Positions 7,791 through 16,436 of a stretch of DNA of 64,000 nt are shown piece after piece. The notes beneath the pieces are model-generated. The model ran no database searches. It had not been told where the DNA came from and was given only the letters and a program-made list of their open reading frames with translations. The stretch's first letter is position 1. Every line of letters begins with the position of its first letter. The stretch is from positions 62,001 to 126,000 of the forward strand of contig NZ_JAKJHZ010000001.1 in the NCBI RefSeq assembly GCF_021648885.1, read 5' to 3'. Position numbers and translations under genes: made by a program. This DNA comes from Nocardioides potassii (GTDB lineage Bacteria; Actinomycetota; Actinomycetes; Propionibacteriales; Nocardioidaceae).

Positions 7791-9443
7791 ATGCCGGACT
7801 TCGAGATCGAGGGCAACCCGGGCAACATCCGGTCCAAGGCCGTCACCATGGAGCAGAAGGGACAGCTCTTCTACGACACGGGCGACGCGTTGTCGAAGAT
7901 CGACGTGTCCGGCTGGACCGGACGCGCGGCCGACGAGTTCCGCGAGGCCCACGACCTCGAGCCGGAGCGCTGGTACAAGTCCGGCAACGGTTTCAAGCGG
8001 GCGGCCGCCGGGCTGACGACGTACGCCGGTGCGCTGGAGAACGCGCAGTCGCGGGCCGAGTGGGCGCGCAAGGAGTACGAGCGCGGGCAGCAGGAGTCCG
8101 CCGACGCGCGCACCCGGTACGACTCCTACATGGGCCGGATGCGGACGTACTGGGCCAACGGCGGGACCGACCAGGCCGAGCCGTTCGTCGACTCGGGCAA
8201 CCCGATCCAGCAGGGTGCCCTGGAGGAGCTCGCATCCGCCCGGTCCGACCTCGACAACGCCGCCCACGTCTGTGCGGGCGAGATCAAGGCGGGCTGCGCC
8301 GACGCCCCGGAGGAGCCCAACTGGCTCGAGTCCGGGCTCAAGTTCGTCGGCGGGATCCTCGAGGGCGCCGGCGAGGCGGTCTGGGACCTGCTGACGATGG
8401 TGCCGTTCAGCCCCGTCAACATGGTCATCGACTCCTACAAGCTCGCGACGGGCGACATCACGCCCGAGGAGCTGATGAAGAAGTACGAGCTGTCCGCCGA
8501 GAACGCCTGGGACATGGCGACCGGCATCTACACCGGGCTGACGACCGACCCGATCGGCTTCGGAAAGAACCTCGGCAAGAGCCTGCTCGACTGGGACACG
8601 TGGGCCGACGACCCGGCGCGCGCCATCGGTCACCTCGTGCCCGACGCCGTCGCGGCGATCGCGACCGGTGGCGCCGGCGCCAGCCTGAAGGCGCTGCGCG
8701 GGCTCAACGGCCTGCACGACATCTCGCTCCTCGCCCGCCCGCTCCACGGCCTCAAGTCGTTGCGCGGCCTCGACCTCGGCGACCTCACCGGGCTGTCCAA
8801 GATGGACGACCTGGCCCTCGGCCGGCACCTCGACGGACTGTCGCCCGCCGACCAGGCGCGCCTCCTGCGCCGCGGGGCAGAGCCCGAGCTGGGCACCTTC
8901 GAGGACGTGTTCGGGCCGCACCGGTTCGATGCGGACTACAACCGGCCCGACATCGCGAACTCGTGGGCCGGCGGGCACACCGAGCACGGCTCCGTGCCGC
9001 GCTCGGAGACGTTGGTCAACCTGCACGGCAAGGGCGATCCCGGCACCGGGACGTTCTGGACCGACACCCGTGAGGCCGCAGCGCTCCGCACGGAGACGCA
9101 GGGCATGGACCGTCTCGCGCTCGAGAAGAGCTGGTACGACAATGGCGACGGGACCTACCGTCCCCGCGACGAGATCACCGTGCGCGACTTCACCCAGGGA
9201 GACGGCATGCGCGTCCAGGAGGGCACCATCGGTCCGCAGCCGACGACCGGCGGCGGCGCGACCCAGCACGTGATGGGCCTCGACGAACCCTTCTACTCGC
9301 AGGGCGCGGCCTCGCAGTGGACGGGGCCCTCGCCCTGGGTCAGCGCGGTCCCGGACGGCGCCTGGTCGGGCTTCGGGCAGGGTTTCGCCACCGGTCTCGG
9401 CGGCAGCATGGTCGTCGGCGCGGCCGCCGAGGACGGTCAGTGA
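7791..9443 (+). CDS. Putative type VII-secreted polymorphic-toxin-like protein
   Basis: A 550-residue protein. Residues 1-120 are helical with a W-T-G motif at 42-44 (GWTGRAADEF), the WXG signature of type VII effectors. A region with hydrophobic helices around residues 190-300 (ILEGAGEAVWDLLTMVPFSPV and a Gly/Ala-rich stretch) resembles the pre-toxin regions of such proteins. Residues about 370-520 form a separate globular part rich in Gly, Trp, Asp and Thr, the usual place for a toxic enzyme. I do not recognise that domain and see no clear ADP-ribosyltransferase signature. Two unknown genes and an ADP-ribosylglycohydrolase follow closely. Confidence 0.68.
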   Translation: MPDFEIEGNPGNIRSKAVTMEQKGQLFYDTGDALSKIDVSGWTGRAADEFREAHDLEPERWYKSGNGFKRAAAGLTTYAGALENAQSRAEWARKEYERGQQESADARTRYDSYMGRMRTYWANGGTDQAEPFVDSGNPIQQGALEELASARSDLDNAAHVCAGEIKAGCADAPEEPNWLESGLKFVGGILEGAGEAVWDLLTMVPFSPVNMVIDSYKLATGDITPEELMKKYELSAENAWDMATGIYTGLTTDPIGFGKNLGKSLLDWDTWADDPARAIGHLVPDAVAAIATGGAGASLKALRGLNGLHDISLLARPLHGLKSLRGLDLGDLTGLSKMDDLALGRHLDGLSPADQARLLRRGAEPELGTFEDVFGPHRFDADYNRPDIANSWAGGHTEHGSVPRSETLVNLHGKGDPGTGTFWTDTREAAALRTETQGMDRLALEKSWYDNGDGTYRPRDEITVRDFTQGDGMRVQEGTIGPQPTTGGGATQHVMGLDEPFYSQGAASQWTGPSPWVSAVPDGAWSGFGQGFATGLGGSMVVGAAAEDGQ

Positions 9444-10165
9444 GCCTGCTCGACCGCCTGCTGGGCCGGTCGTCCGACCCGCCACCGCCGGCAGCCGACC
9501 CGCCGCCCGTCGACGACGGGCTCGAGCAGTGGGTGGTCACCGCCCTGCAGGCCTGCGCCGACCTCGGCCCCGCTGGCCGGTTGGTCGTCGCGGTCCTCGG
9601 CGAGTCCCTGGCCGACCCGCCGTCCTCGCCGTGGTTCGGTCACGAGCCGACGGCCAGCGGTCTCGCCGACCTGCTCGGCGCGCTCGGTGAGGACCCTGCG
9701 AGGACCGAGCCGCTCCTCGCGGCGGAGGCCGGCCTGGCGGGTCGTCGCCTCGGGGTGCTGTCCGACTCCACCCGCGAGAGCTGGCGGGCGACGGTCCAGG
9801 CGGTCTTGCGGGACCCGGCCGCGATCGCCGCGCTCCCGGAGCGGGACCAGCGCCACCGCGAGGCCGAGCAGGTGTGGCGTACGGCGGCGGCACGCGTGCA
9901 GCCGTGGCGGGCCGTGCAGCTCGACCCCGACCGCGCCCTGGGCCAGGTCCGCTGGTACCCGGGCTGTGACACCCGGACCTTCATCGGCTACTCCGACCCG
10001 CTCGGTCTCGCCGCCGTGCAGCGATCGGTCCAGGAGCATCGATTCTCCGACGAGGAGTGGCAGGCCCTCGTCCCTGTCGAGGAGCTCCACCGCCATGCCG
10101 TGCACCCGCTCGCCTGGCGGCTGTCGTCGCTGGCCTTCGCCGCCAGAGGAGGACCACGTGGCTGA
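9440..10165 (+). CDS. Conserved-context protein, possible immunity or accessory factor
   Basis: A 241-residue soluble protein starting at a GTG that overlaps the stop of the toxin-like gene (GTGA). After a proline-rich stretch at residues 13-25 it is mainly helical, then has a mixed region around RWYPGCDTRTFIGYSDPLGL. There is no signal peptide or membrane helix, so it should stay in the cytosol. I do not recognise the family. Position directly after a polymorphic-toxin-like gene is where immunity proteins are usually found, so that role is an inference from order only. Confidence 0.62.
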   Translation: MSLLDRLLGRSSDPPPPAADPPPVDDGLEQWVVTALQACADLGPAGRLVVAVLGESLADPPSSPWFGHEPTASGLADLLGALGEDPARTEPLLAAEAGLAGRRLGVLSDSTRESWRATVQAVLRDPAAIAALPERDQRHREAEQVWRTAAARVQPWRAVQLDPDRALGQVRWYPGCDTRTFIGYSDPLGLAAVQRSVQEHRFSDEEWQALVPVEELHRHAVHPLAWRLSSLAFAARGGPRG

Positions 10166-10901
10166 CGAGACCGGTGCCCATGCCCGCTGGCAGCAAGCGG
10201 CGACGTCGTCCGACACCGCCTCCGTCCTGGACGTCGTGCGCACCGTCGCCGACGCCACCTCCCCGTGGCCCATCCTCGTGCGTGCCCTCGTCGTCACACC
10301 GGTCTACCTGCGGGTGGCCGAGGGTGGCCGGGTGGAGACGTCGCGGGCCGACGAAGAGGAGTACGTCCACGTCTACTCCTCACCGCTGCGACTCACCGCG
10401 GGCCTGGCCGTCGACGTCGAGGAGCTGACCATCCAGGAGGTGTTCGTCGCCGACCTGGTCAACCAGGCGGGCGGCCGCCTCGGCATCCGCATCGACCCCG
10501 GCCTGGCGTCGGAGCAGGTCGTTCCGCCTGACATGGCGACCGAGGTGCTGTCCGTCGCCGCGGGCCTGCCGGTCCGTGCCGCCCTCACGCCGGGGGAGGG
10601 CGAGGAGCTCGTCGTCGAGACGGGCCCGGACGAAGTGACCGACCTGGACCAGCGGGTCAAGAGGGTCGTCGTCGACGCGAACCCCGCGGCGCGGATCATG
10701 CGCGCGGCAGCGAGGCTCGCGGGCATCGGCGGCCGGACGTGGCCCGTCTACTCCGTGACCGGGACCGTCCAGGACCCGATGGTCCTCAGCGATGCGGTGC
10801 AGCGCGCCGCGGCGGTGCCGATCGTGCTGCTCATCGAAAACCGCCCGGTGCAGCTGGCCGAGCTGGTCGACGTGCCCGCTCACGGCCTCGTCCTCGACTG
10901 A
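10158..10901 (+). CDS. Uncharacterised protein, possibly SseB-like
   Basis: A 247-residue soluble protein starting at a GTG with AGAGGAGG upstream, overlapping the previous gene by eight bases. The early segment VYLRVAEGGRVE followed by VHVYSSPLRL resembles the N-terminal SseB-type domain found in many actinobacterial proteins near type VII loci, with a second alpha/beta part to about residue 247. The match is by eye and weak. It sits between the unknown gene after the toxin and the ADP-ribosylglycohydrolase, so it belongs to the same unit; immunity or chaperone function is a guess. Confidence 0.6.
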   Translation: MADETGAHARWQQAATSSDTASVLDVVRTVADATSPWPILVRALVVTPVYLRVAEGGRVETSRADEEEYVHVYSSPLRLTAGLAVDVEELTIQEVFVADLVNQAGGRLGIRIDPGLASEQVVPPDMATEVLSVAAGLPVRAALTPGEGEELVVETGPDEVTDLDQRVKRVVVDANPAARIMRAAARLAGIGGRTWPVYSVTGTVQDPMVLSDAVQRAAAVPIVLLIENRPVQLAELVDVPAHGLVLD

Positions 10902-10912
10902 CCGGCTGCGTG

Positions 10913-12226
10913 ATGAGCGACGCCGACCCGAGGGCGCGGGCATCCGACGCCCGGGAGGACCGGGTCGAGGGAACCCTCCTCGGCGGCGCGTGCGGCGATG
11001 CGCTCGGGGTGCCGTACGAGCTCGGCTCGGCACCGCTCGCTGCCGGTGAGGTGCCGCGGATGATCGGTGGCGGGCTCGGGCCGTACGCACCCGGCGAGTG
11101 GAGCGACGACACCCAGATGGCAGTGGTGATCGCCCGAGCAGCTGCTGAGCACGGGCTGCGCACGGTCGATGCGCTCGACGCCGTCGTCACCGGGTGGGTC
11201 GACTGGCTGGCCTCCGGCGCCTCCGACGTCGGCACCCAGACCCGGCAGGTGCTAGGCGAGGTGGCAGCCGATGTCGACGGAGCGCGCGCGGCCGAGCGGG
11301 CCCGCCTGGCGTCGTACGCCCTGCACGCGCAGACCGGTCGCACTGCCGGCAACGGATCGCTGATGCGCACCGCGCCGGTGGCGCTCGCCCTCCTCGACGA
11401 CCCGGCAGCGCTGGGCGAGCAGGCGCGCGCGATCTCGGGTCTCACGCACGCGGATCCGCTCGCCGGCGACGCGTGCGTGCTGTGGTGCCACGCGATCCGC
11501 CGCGCTGTGCTCGACGGAGACGTGCCCGACCTGGCGGAGCACGTCGTCGAGCTGCCTCACGCCCGGCGCGACCAGTGGGCTGGGTGGATCGCCGACGCCG
11601 AGCGACGCACGCCGTCCGCGTTCGCGCCCAACGGGTACGTCGTCACCGCGCTCCAGGCCGCCTGGTCGGCGATCTGCCACCCGCTCGGCGACGGGCCGCT
11701 GGTCGTGGCGTCGCTGTCGGCCGCCGTGCATGCCGGGGACGACACCGACACGGTGGCCGCCATCGCGGGCTCGCTGCTCGGCGCTGCCCACGGTGCCTCG
11801 GCCCTCTCCGCTGAGTGGCTCGATGCCGTGCACGGCTGGCCGGGTCTCCGAGCCGACGACCTGCGTGACCTCGCCCGCCGCGTGGCTGATCGCGGAGACC
11901 CGGCCGCGGTCGACCTCCAGGTCTCGGACGAGCTCGACGAGGTCGCGGAGCACCTGGTCTCGCGTGGACTCGGAGAGGGCCACCACTTCGTGGTCCACGG
12001 GCGCCCGGTGCGGGGGGGCCGGTCCAGCGAGTACATCGGTCTCCGGGTCCTCGACGACGGTTCCTACCGGGTCTGGTACTCCGGCGACCGGGGCACGCCG
12101 CGCACCTACGTCGAGACCCCTGACTGGGCCGTCGCGCGCCAGCGGTTCGTCGACGAGGTGGAGCTCCTCGGTGCGTCGCGCGGTGACTGGAAGGCACCAC
12201 GACGGCACCGGTGGAAGCGTCGCTGA
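10913..12226 (+). CDS. ADP-ribosylglycohydrolase family protein with C-terminal extension
   Basis: A 437-residue DraG/ARH-type enzyme. Members remove ADP-ribose from proteins or other targets using two Mg2+ ions. Key motifs are present: GGACGDALG near residue 25, WSDDTQMA near 64, NGSLMRTAP near 145, and GDDTDTVAAIAG near 278, which together carry the metal-binding Asp and Glu/Asp residues. After the catalytic domain, residues about 330-437 form an extra basic domain ending in RRHRWKRR that I do not recognise. It is 11 bases after the previous gene and ends 4 bases from the convergent gene. Its place in a toxin-like cluster raises the idea of an antidote enzyme. Confidence 0.85.
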   Translation: MSDADPRARASDAREDRVEGTLLGGACGDALGVPYELGSAPLAAGEVPRMIGGGLGPYAPGEWSDDTQMAVVIARAAAEHGLRTVDALDAVVTGWVDWLASGASDVGTQTRQVLGEVAADVDGARAAERARLASYALHAQTGRTAGNGSLMRTAPVALALLDDPAALGEQARAISGLTHADPLAGDACVLWCHAIRRAVLDGDVPDLAEHVVELPHARRDQWAGWIADAERRTPSAFAPNGYVVTALQAAWSAICHPLGDGPLVVASLSAAVHAGDDTDTVAAIAGSLLGAAHGASALSAEWLDAVHGWPGLRADDLRDLARRVADRGDPAAVDLQVSDELDEVAEHLVSRGLGEGHHFVVHGRPVRGGRSSEYIGLRVLDDGSYRVWYSGDRGTPRTYVETPDWAVARQRFVDEVELLGASRGDWKAPRRHRWKRR

Positions 12227-12230
12227 CGGC

Positions 12231-14813
12231 TCACCCGCGTCGTACGCCGACCACCTTGCCCGCGCGGGACAGCTCGACGGTCATCAGGACCCGCTTCGTG
12301 CCCGGCTTCCTCGCGCAGTAGGTGAACTCCTGGCCCAGCCTCTGCCAGGGCTGGCCGACGCGCTGCATCAGCGCCTTGGCCCGGAGTCCCTCGTCGGCCG
12401 CGCGGGTGAAGGCGCGCACCGACTTCCGCAGGCCGGGGTTGCGGCACGAGTCGGGCGCGATGCCCCACGCCCGCTCCCACGTCTGGAGGTAGGCCTCGGC
12501 GCCCCGGCTCAGGTCGGCGCCGAGCGCCGCCCCATCGGCACCCGCCACGTGCTGGACGTCCTCCACCCAGTCGGCGTACATCCCGTAGTGGGCGACCCCG
12601 TCGCGGTTGATGTCGAAGACCCGCTCGCCGCTGCGCTGCCGGCTGACGGTCACGCCGTTGAGCCCCGTGAAGGGGTACGTCACCGGGGCCGGCGCGTCGG
12701 CGCCGCGCGGGTCGCCCTGCGCGCCGAAGCCGTTCATGTCCGAGCCGAAGCCGAAGCCGAAGTAGAACCGCTCGTCGGTCCAGCCGAGGTGCTGGCGCCA
12801 CTTCTCGACGAACCCCGTCGAGTCGCCGGCGTACGGCGCCACGAAGCCGCCGAGGCGGTAGATCCGCGGGTAGGCGTCGGGGGTGGACCACGAGTGCGAC
12901 GACACGACACCGACCGGGCGGCCCGCGGCCTGCTGCTGCTCCATGTAGTCGAGCGCGGCGTTGCGGCCGGCGACGCTCATGTGGTCGGGGTCGAAGAGGA
13001 TCTTCTGGTCGATCATCGCCGAGAGCAGCTTCTGCCCGAGCGGGCTGAGGCCGAGCTGGTTGCAGTGCGGGCCCCTCGGGTAGATCGGCGCGGGCTGCAC
13101 GCCGAGGTCGCCGAAGAGCTTCCAGATCGCCCCGAAGATGGCGTCCTGGTCGGGCGTTCCCTGCGGAGGGGACCCGAGGTCGCCCAGGTTGGGCGACTGC
13201 AGCCGGTCCTCGGTGCCGGGGGCGTAGGTCGACGGGCAGGTCTGCATCCGCAGGAACGACCCGGTGCTGAGGAAGTTGGCGCTGTTGGTCAGCGTGCCCG
13301 TCGAGCCGGCGTCGCCCGCGACGCCGGTGAAGGCGTTGTCGAACTTGTTGGTCAGCTCCATCTGGCTGACCCCGAGCTTCCTCATCTCGGCGAGCTCGGC
13401 GAGCATCTGCTCCTCGGTGCACGTCGGCCGGCCGAGCTGGACGTTGCAGCCGAGCGGTACGGACGTCTCCATCCCCATCACCACCGCGAGCTTGCCGGCG
13501 TTGATGACCTCGCGCGCCTCGAAGGGGTCGGTGACGATGCGGTACCAGCCACGGCCGGGGCCGCCGTACTGCGCGTCGATGTAGTCCTGCATCGCCCGCA
13601 TGTCCGCGGCCTGCAGGCGCACGGAGTCGCGGTCGTCGCAGGAGTTCTTCTTGAGCGGGTAGACCGTGCAGAGGACGTGGTTCTCGGTGAGCAGGCTGGT
13701 GTGGATGCGCAGCCCCGCGCGCCAGGAGCGCTCGAGCCACTTGTAGTAGACCTGCTGGTGGGTCAGCGAGTGCGGGTTGGGCCAGTAGGAGAACGTCGGC
13801 CAGCCCACGGGGTCGTGGCCGCTGCCCGGGGCCTTCCCCGCCAGCACGTCCTCGAGGGCGGCGCCGCGGCCGTCCGCGAGCTGGTGGTCGGGGCAGTCCA
13901 CGAGCGCTGCGGGGGCGCCGTACCTGTGGAACGGCGGGCTGCAGATGACCCGGCCGCCGAGGAACTCGTGGGTCTGCCCGTGGACGTGCGGGTCGACCCA
14001 CCCACGGACCTCCTGGTAGCCGGTGACGCCGCCGAAGGGCCGGCCACTGACGTTGGTCTCGACCTCGGGGAACGGGGCGCAGCCGGTCGTGCGGCGCACC
14101 GCGAACGGCTCGGCGGACCCGGTGGCGAAGGCCCCACCCGTCGTGCGGAGCGCGCGGCCGTCGGCGAGGGTGAAGGTGAACGAGCCGCGGCCGGTCCGGC
14201 GGACCGTCCAGTCCGCGTCGGGTGACGGGGACGCCGCCCACACGGCTCCGCCCGTCCCGGACGCCGACGCGGCGAGGAACGTGCGGTCGGGCGCGTAGAG
14301 GAGATAGCGGCCGAGGCCGGTGGCCTGGAAGGTGAGCGGCTGGCCGCCGAGGGAGTAACAGCCGCCGGCCATCGCGTAGACGTCCTCGGGCACCCGCTTC
14401 CTCGCGCTGCGCAGAGGTACCCCGACCAGGCGGGGCTCGCGCTGGGTGCGCTGCGCGGCGACCCGGGCGCGGCTCGCAGCGCGCTCGGCGGGAGTGGTCC
14501 GGTCCGGGGCGGCCGTGGCCTCACCGCTGCGGCTGAGGGCGTTCTTCGTGGTCGGGTCGTTGTGCACGTGCCCGTGCCCGTCGAGGGTGGCGGTGCCCGC
14601 CACCTGGGCGATCGCGGCGGCGCCGGCGTCGGTGATCGGCGGCGGGCCGGCCAGGGCGTCGGCGCGGGCGCCCACCTCGGCGTCGTAGATCGAGAAGAGG
14701 TCGGGGGAGGGGAAGCCGTCCGGCTCGGCCGACACCACGCCGCCGACCACGAGCCCACCGGCGGTGAGCAGCGAGAGGAGGATCCGGCGCGGGTGGCGGG
14801 GCGTCTGGGTCAC
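12231..14813 (-). CDS. Large secreted membrane-dipeptidase/amidohydrolase-like protein
   Basis: An 860-residue protein with a twin-Arg-lacking Sec-type signal peptide (residues 1-29, RRILLSLLTAGGLVV core). A beta-rich N-terminal region to about residue 250 is followed by an amidohydrolase-fold part with metal-binding motifs DPHVHG near 270, ILFDPDHMS near 615 and SSHSW near 645, and probably ALVDCPDHQ near 310. This pattern fits the renal-dipeptidase/metal-dependent hydrolase superfamily, but the long insertions are unusual and the substrate is unknown. It is convergent with the ADP-ribosylglycohydrolase and divergent from nothing: the IclR gene behind it is on the same strand 66 bases upstream. 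Confidence 0.7.
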   Translation of the reverse strand: MTQTPRHPRRILLSLLTAGGLVVGGVVSAEPDGFPSPDLFSIYDAEVGARADALAGPPPITDAGAAAIAQVAGTATLDGHGHVHNDPTTKNALSRSGEATAAPDRTTPAERAASRARVAAQRTQREPRLVGVPLRSARKRVPEDVYAMAGGCYSLGGQPLTFQATGLGRYLLYAPDRTFLAASASGTGGAVWAASPSPDADWTVRRTGRGSFTFTLADGRALRTTGGAFATGSAEPFAVRRTTGCAPFPEVETNVSGRPFGGVTGYQEVRGWVDPHVHGQTHEFLGGRVICSPPFHRYGAPAALVDCPDHQLADGRGAALEDVLAGKAPGSGHDPVGWPTFSYWPNPHSLTHQQVYYKWLERSWRAGLRIHTSLLTENHVLCTVYPLKKNSCDDRDSVRLQAADMRAMQDYIDAQYGGPGRGWYRIVTDPFEAREVINAGKLAVVMGMETSVPLGCNVQLGRPTCTEEQMLAELAEMRKLGVSQMELTNKFDNAFTGVAGDAGSTGTLTNSANFLSTGSFLRMQTCPSTYAPGTEDRLQSPNLGDLGSPPQGTPDQDAIFGAIWKLFGDLGVQPAPIYPRGPHCNQLGLSPLGQKLLSAMIDQKILFDPDHMSVAGRNAALDYMEQQQAAGRPVGVVSSHSWSTPDAYPRIYRLGGFVAPYAGDSTGFVEKWRQHLGWTDERFYFGFGFGSDMNGFGAQGDPRGADAPAPVTYPFTGLNGVTVSRQRSGERVFDINRDGVAHYGMYADWVEDVQHVAGADGAALGADLSRGAEAYLQTWERAWGIAPDSCRNPGLRKSVRAFTRAADEGLRAKALMQRVGQPWQRLGQEFTYCARKPGTKRVLMTVELSRAGKVVGVRRG

Positions 14814-14879
14814 GGCGGTCCTCGAGTCACGTCGGCGGCAGGATGCGTCGGGGGTGCAACGACATTCGCCCGCGGCGGG

Positions 14880-15647
14880 TCACGTGGCAGGCGCTCGGCC
14901 GCCGCTGACCCTCCTCGTCAGGCGCCGTGCCGTCTCGGTGACCGCGGCCGCGATCGCGGCGACGTGGGCCGTCACGCCGCTGGGGAAGGTCACCGCCACC
15001 CCCGCCACCGGGTGGGCGTTGTGGTCGAGCACGGGTGCAGCGACGCTCTGCAGGCCGGGGGTCACCTCCCCGTCCTCCGTGGCGTGCCCGCGCTGGCGTG
15101 TCTCGGCCAGGACGGTGCGCAGGGCGCTCAACGACGTCGGGCCCTTGCCGTGGCGGTCCACGAACGCACTGCGGTCGGGGTAGAGGGCGCGCACCTGGCT
15201 CGGCGGCAGCGCGGCCAGGATCGTGCGGCCCGACGCGGTGAGGTGGGCCGGCAGGCGTACGCCGACGTCGGTGACCAGCGGTGGTCGGCCCGGCGCCCGC
15301 TCCTCGATGACGTAGAGGACGTCGCGACCGTGCAGCACGGCGAGGTGGGCACCGTGGCCGGTGCGGTCGACGAGCTCGGCGAGCGGCCGCCGGGCGAGGC
15401 GGGCCAGCGGCTCCTGCCGGGTGAAGCCGCTGCCCACCTCGAAGGCCGCGACCCCGAGTCCGTAGCGGTGCTCGTCGGGCAGGTGCACGACGAAGCCCTC
15501 GTCGATCATCGCGTTGAGCAGGTGGTACGCCGTGCTGCGCGGCAGGTCGCACGCCCGCATCACCCGGTCGAGCGGCACCGGGTCGGCCTGCGTGGCCAGG
15601 AACCGCAGCACCCGCAGGGTACGGGTCGCCGCCGGGACCTGGCTCAC
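14880..15647 (-). CDS. IclR-family transcriptional regulator, likely regulator of histidine use
   Basis: A 255-residue IclR protein. Residues 1-70 carry the winged helix (ACDLPRSTAYHLLNAM as recognition region) and the rest is the ligand-binding domain with the HLAVLHGRDVLYV and LPAHLTASGRTILA segments conserved in the family. IclR proteins bind DNA as tetramers and can activate or repress. It lies between a coiled-coil membrane protein gene and a secreted hydrolase gene, 800 bases from hutH, so hut genes are the obvious target. GTCT-N8-AGAC sites shared by three hut promoters are the candidate operators, though no such site is seen before this gene itself. Confidence 0.85.
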   Translation of the reverse strand: MSQVPAATRTLRVLRFLATQADPVPLDRVMRACDLPRSTAYHLLNAMIDEGFVVHLPDEHRYGLGVAAFEVGSGFTRQEPLARLARRPLAELVDRTGHGAHLAVLHGRDVLYVIEERAPGRPPLVTDVGVRLPAHLTASGRTILAALPPSQVRALYPDRSAFVDRHGKGPTSLSALRTVLAETRQRGHATEDGEVTPGLQSVAAPVLDHNAHPVAGVAVTFPSGVTAHVAAIAAAVTETARRLTRRVSGGRAPAT

Positions 15648-15668
15648 GGTTGTCTCCGGAGCTGGTCG

Positions 15669-16280
15669 TCAGGCCTTGTCGGGGTCGCTCGAGGAGTCCC
15701 TCTTGGTGAACCAGCCGCCGCCGTCGTCGGTCTTCTCGATCGGCTGGCCGGGCATCTCCTGGGCACCCCGGGTGCGCTGCGGGAGACCGGGTGCGGCGGC
15801 GTGCTCGTCGGCGGGGGTGGCTGTGGCCGTCGTCCCGGTCGAGTCGGTCGAGTCGGTCGAGTCGGTCGTGGCGGGGTCGGGAGTGCGGTTGACCTCGGAC
15901 GGCGGGGTGGGCTGCTGGTCGACGCCGCCCGGGACCTGCGGCGAGTAGTCGTCGGCCCTGGTGTCGACGCGGGGGTCGAGCTGGTCGGCCTCGCGGACCT
16001 GGGCCTCGTGCTCGGCCTCGACCTGCTGGGCGGCGACCTGCGCCTCGCGGGCCTCGGCCTCCGCGCGCTGTGCCTGGGCGCGGGCCTCCTCGGCGCGGCG
16101 CTCCGCCTCGGCGGCGTCCTGCTGGGCGGGCGCGATGGTGCTCTGGGCCTGGGTGGCGGCCTGGCTGCGCAGCTCCTCGGCCCGGGCGATCTTGGCGTCC
16201 TTGTTGCGCTTGTTGACGAGGAAGGCCGCCACGGCGGCGACGACCAGGACGACGACGATGACGATGATCAGGGTGGTCAC
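15669..16280 (-). CDS. Single-helix membrane protein with coiled coil and disordered tail
   Basis: A 203-residue protein. Residues 3-23 are one strongly hydrophobic membrane helix, residues 30-95 an Ala/Glu/Arg/Gln coiled coil, and the remainder a low-complexity Pro/Thr/Asp region with a small ending GGGWFTKRDSS. No enzymatic motif is present. Comparable proteins are common and unnamed in actinobacteria. It is divergent from hutH, sharing an intergenic region of 156 bases, and 21 bases upstream of the IclR gene, so it may be co-transcribed with that regulator. Confidence 0.8.
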   Translation of the reverse strand: MTTLIIVIVVVLVVAAVAAFLVNKRNKDAKIARAEELRSQAATQAQSTIAPAQQDAAEAERRAEEARAQAQRAEAEAREAQVAAQQVEAEHEAQVREADQLDPRVDTRADDYSPQVPGGVDQQPTPPSEVNRTPDPATTDSTDSTDSTGTTATATPADEHAAAPGLPQRTRGAQEMPGQPIEKTDDGGGWFTKRDSSSDPDKA

Positions 16281-16365
16281 GGGATTCCTTCTTCACTTCG
16301 ACAGGGGACTGCCAGTCTGGCAGCCCCGGGCGTCCTGTCCAGCGGATCGACACCCGCGCGGGTGA

Positions 16366-16381
16366 GTCTCGTATGTCAGAC
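16366..16381. promoter_or_regulatory. Putative hut operator, hutH copy (GTCT-N8-AGAC)
   Basis: GTCT and AGAC arms separated by eight bases form an inverted repeat. The right arm ends 55 bases before the hutH ATG. The same element with the same spacing occurs before hutU and before the hutF/hutI operon, which is why I call it functional. Confidence 0.75.
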
Positions 16382-16436
16382 CCTGGCGGCTCCCAAGCGG
16401 TGGTGGCGCGGTGAGCGCCGGGAGCACGATGTGGCC

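Noticed and set aside
8900..9443. ADP-ribosyltransferase signature in the C-terminus of the toxin-like protein
   Set aside because: I looked for an R-S-E or H-Y-E type arrangement and could not place one convincingly, so no enzyme class was assigned.
9440..10165. Longer version of this gene starting at an ATG at 9317
   Set aside because: It would overlap the end of the toxin-like gene by over 120 bases, while a GTG exactly at the stop codon gives the usual GTGA coupling.
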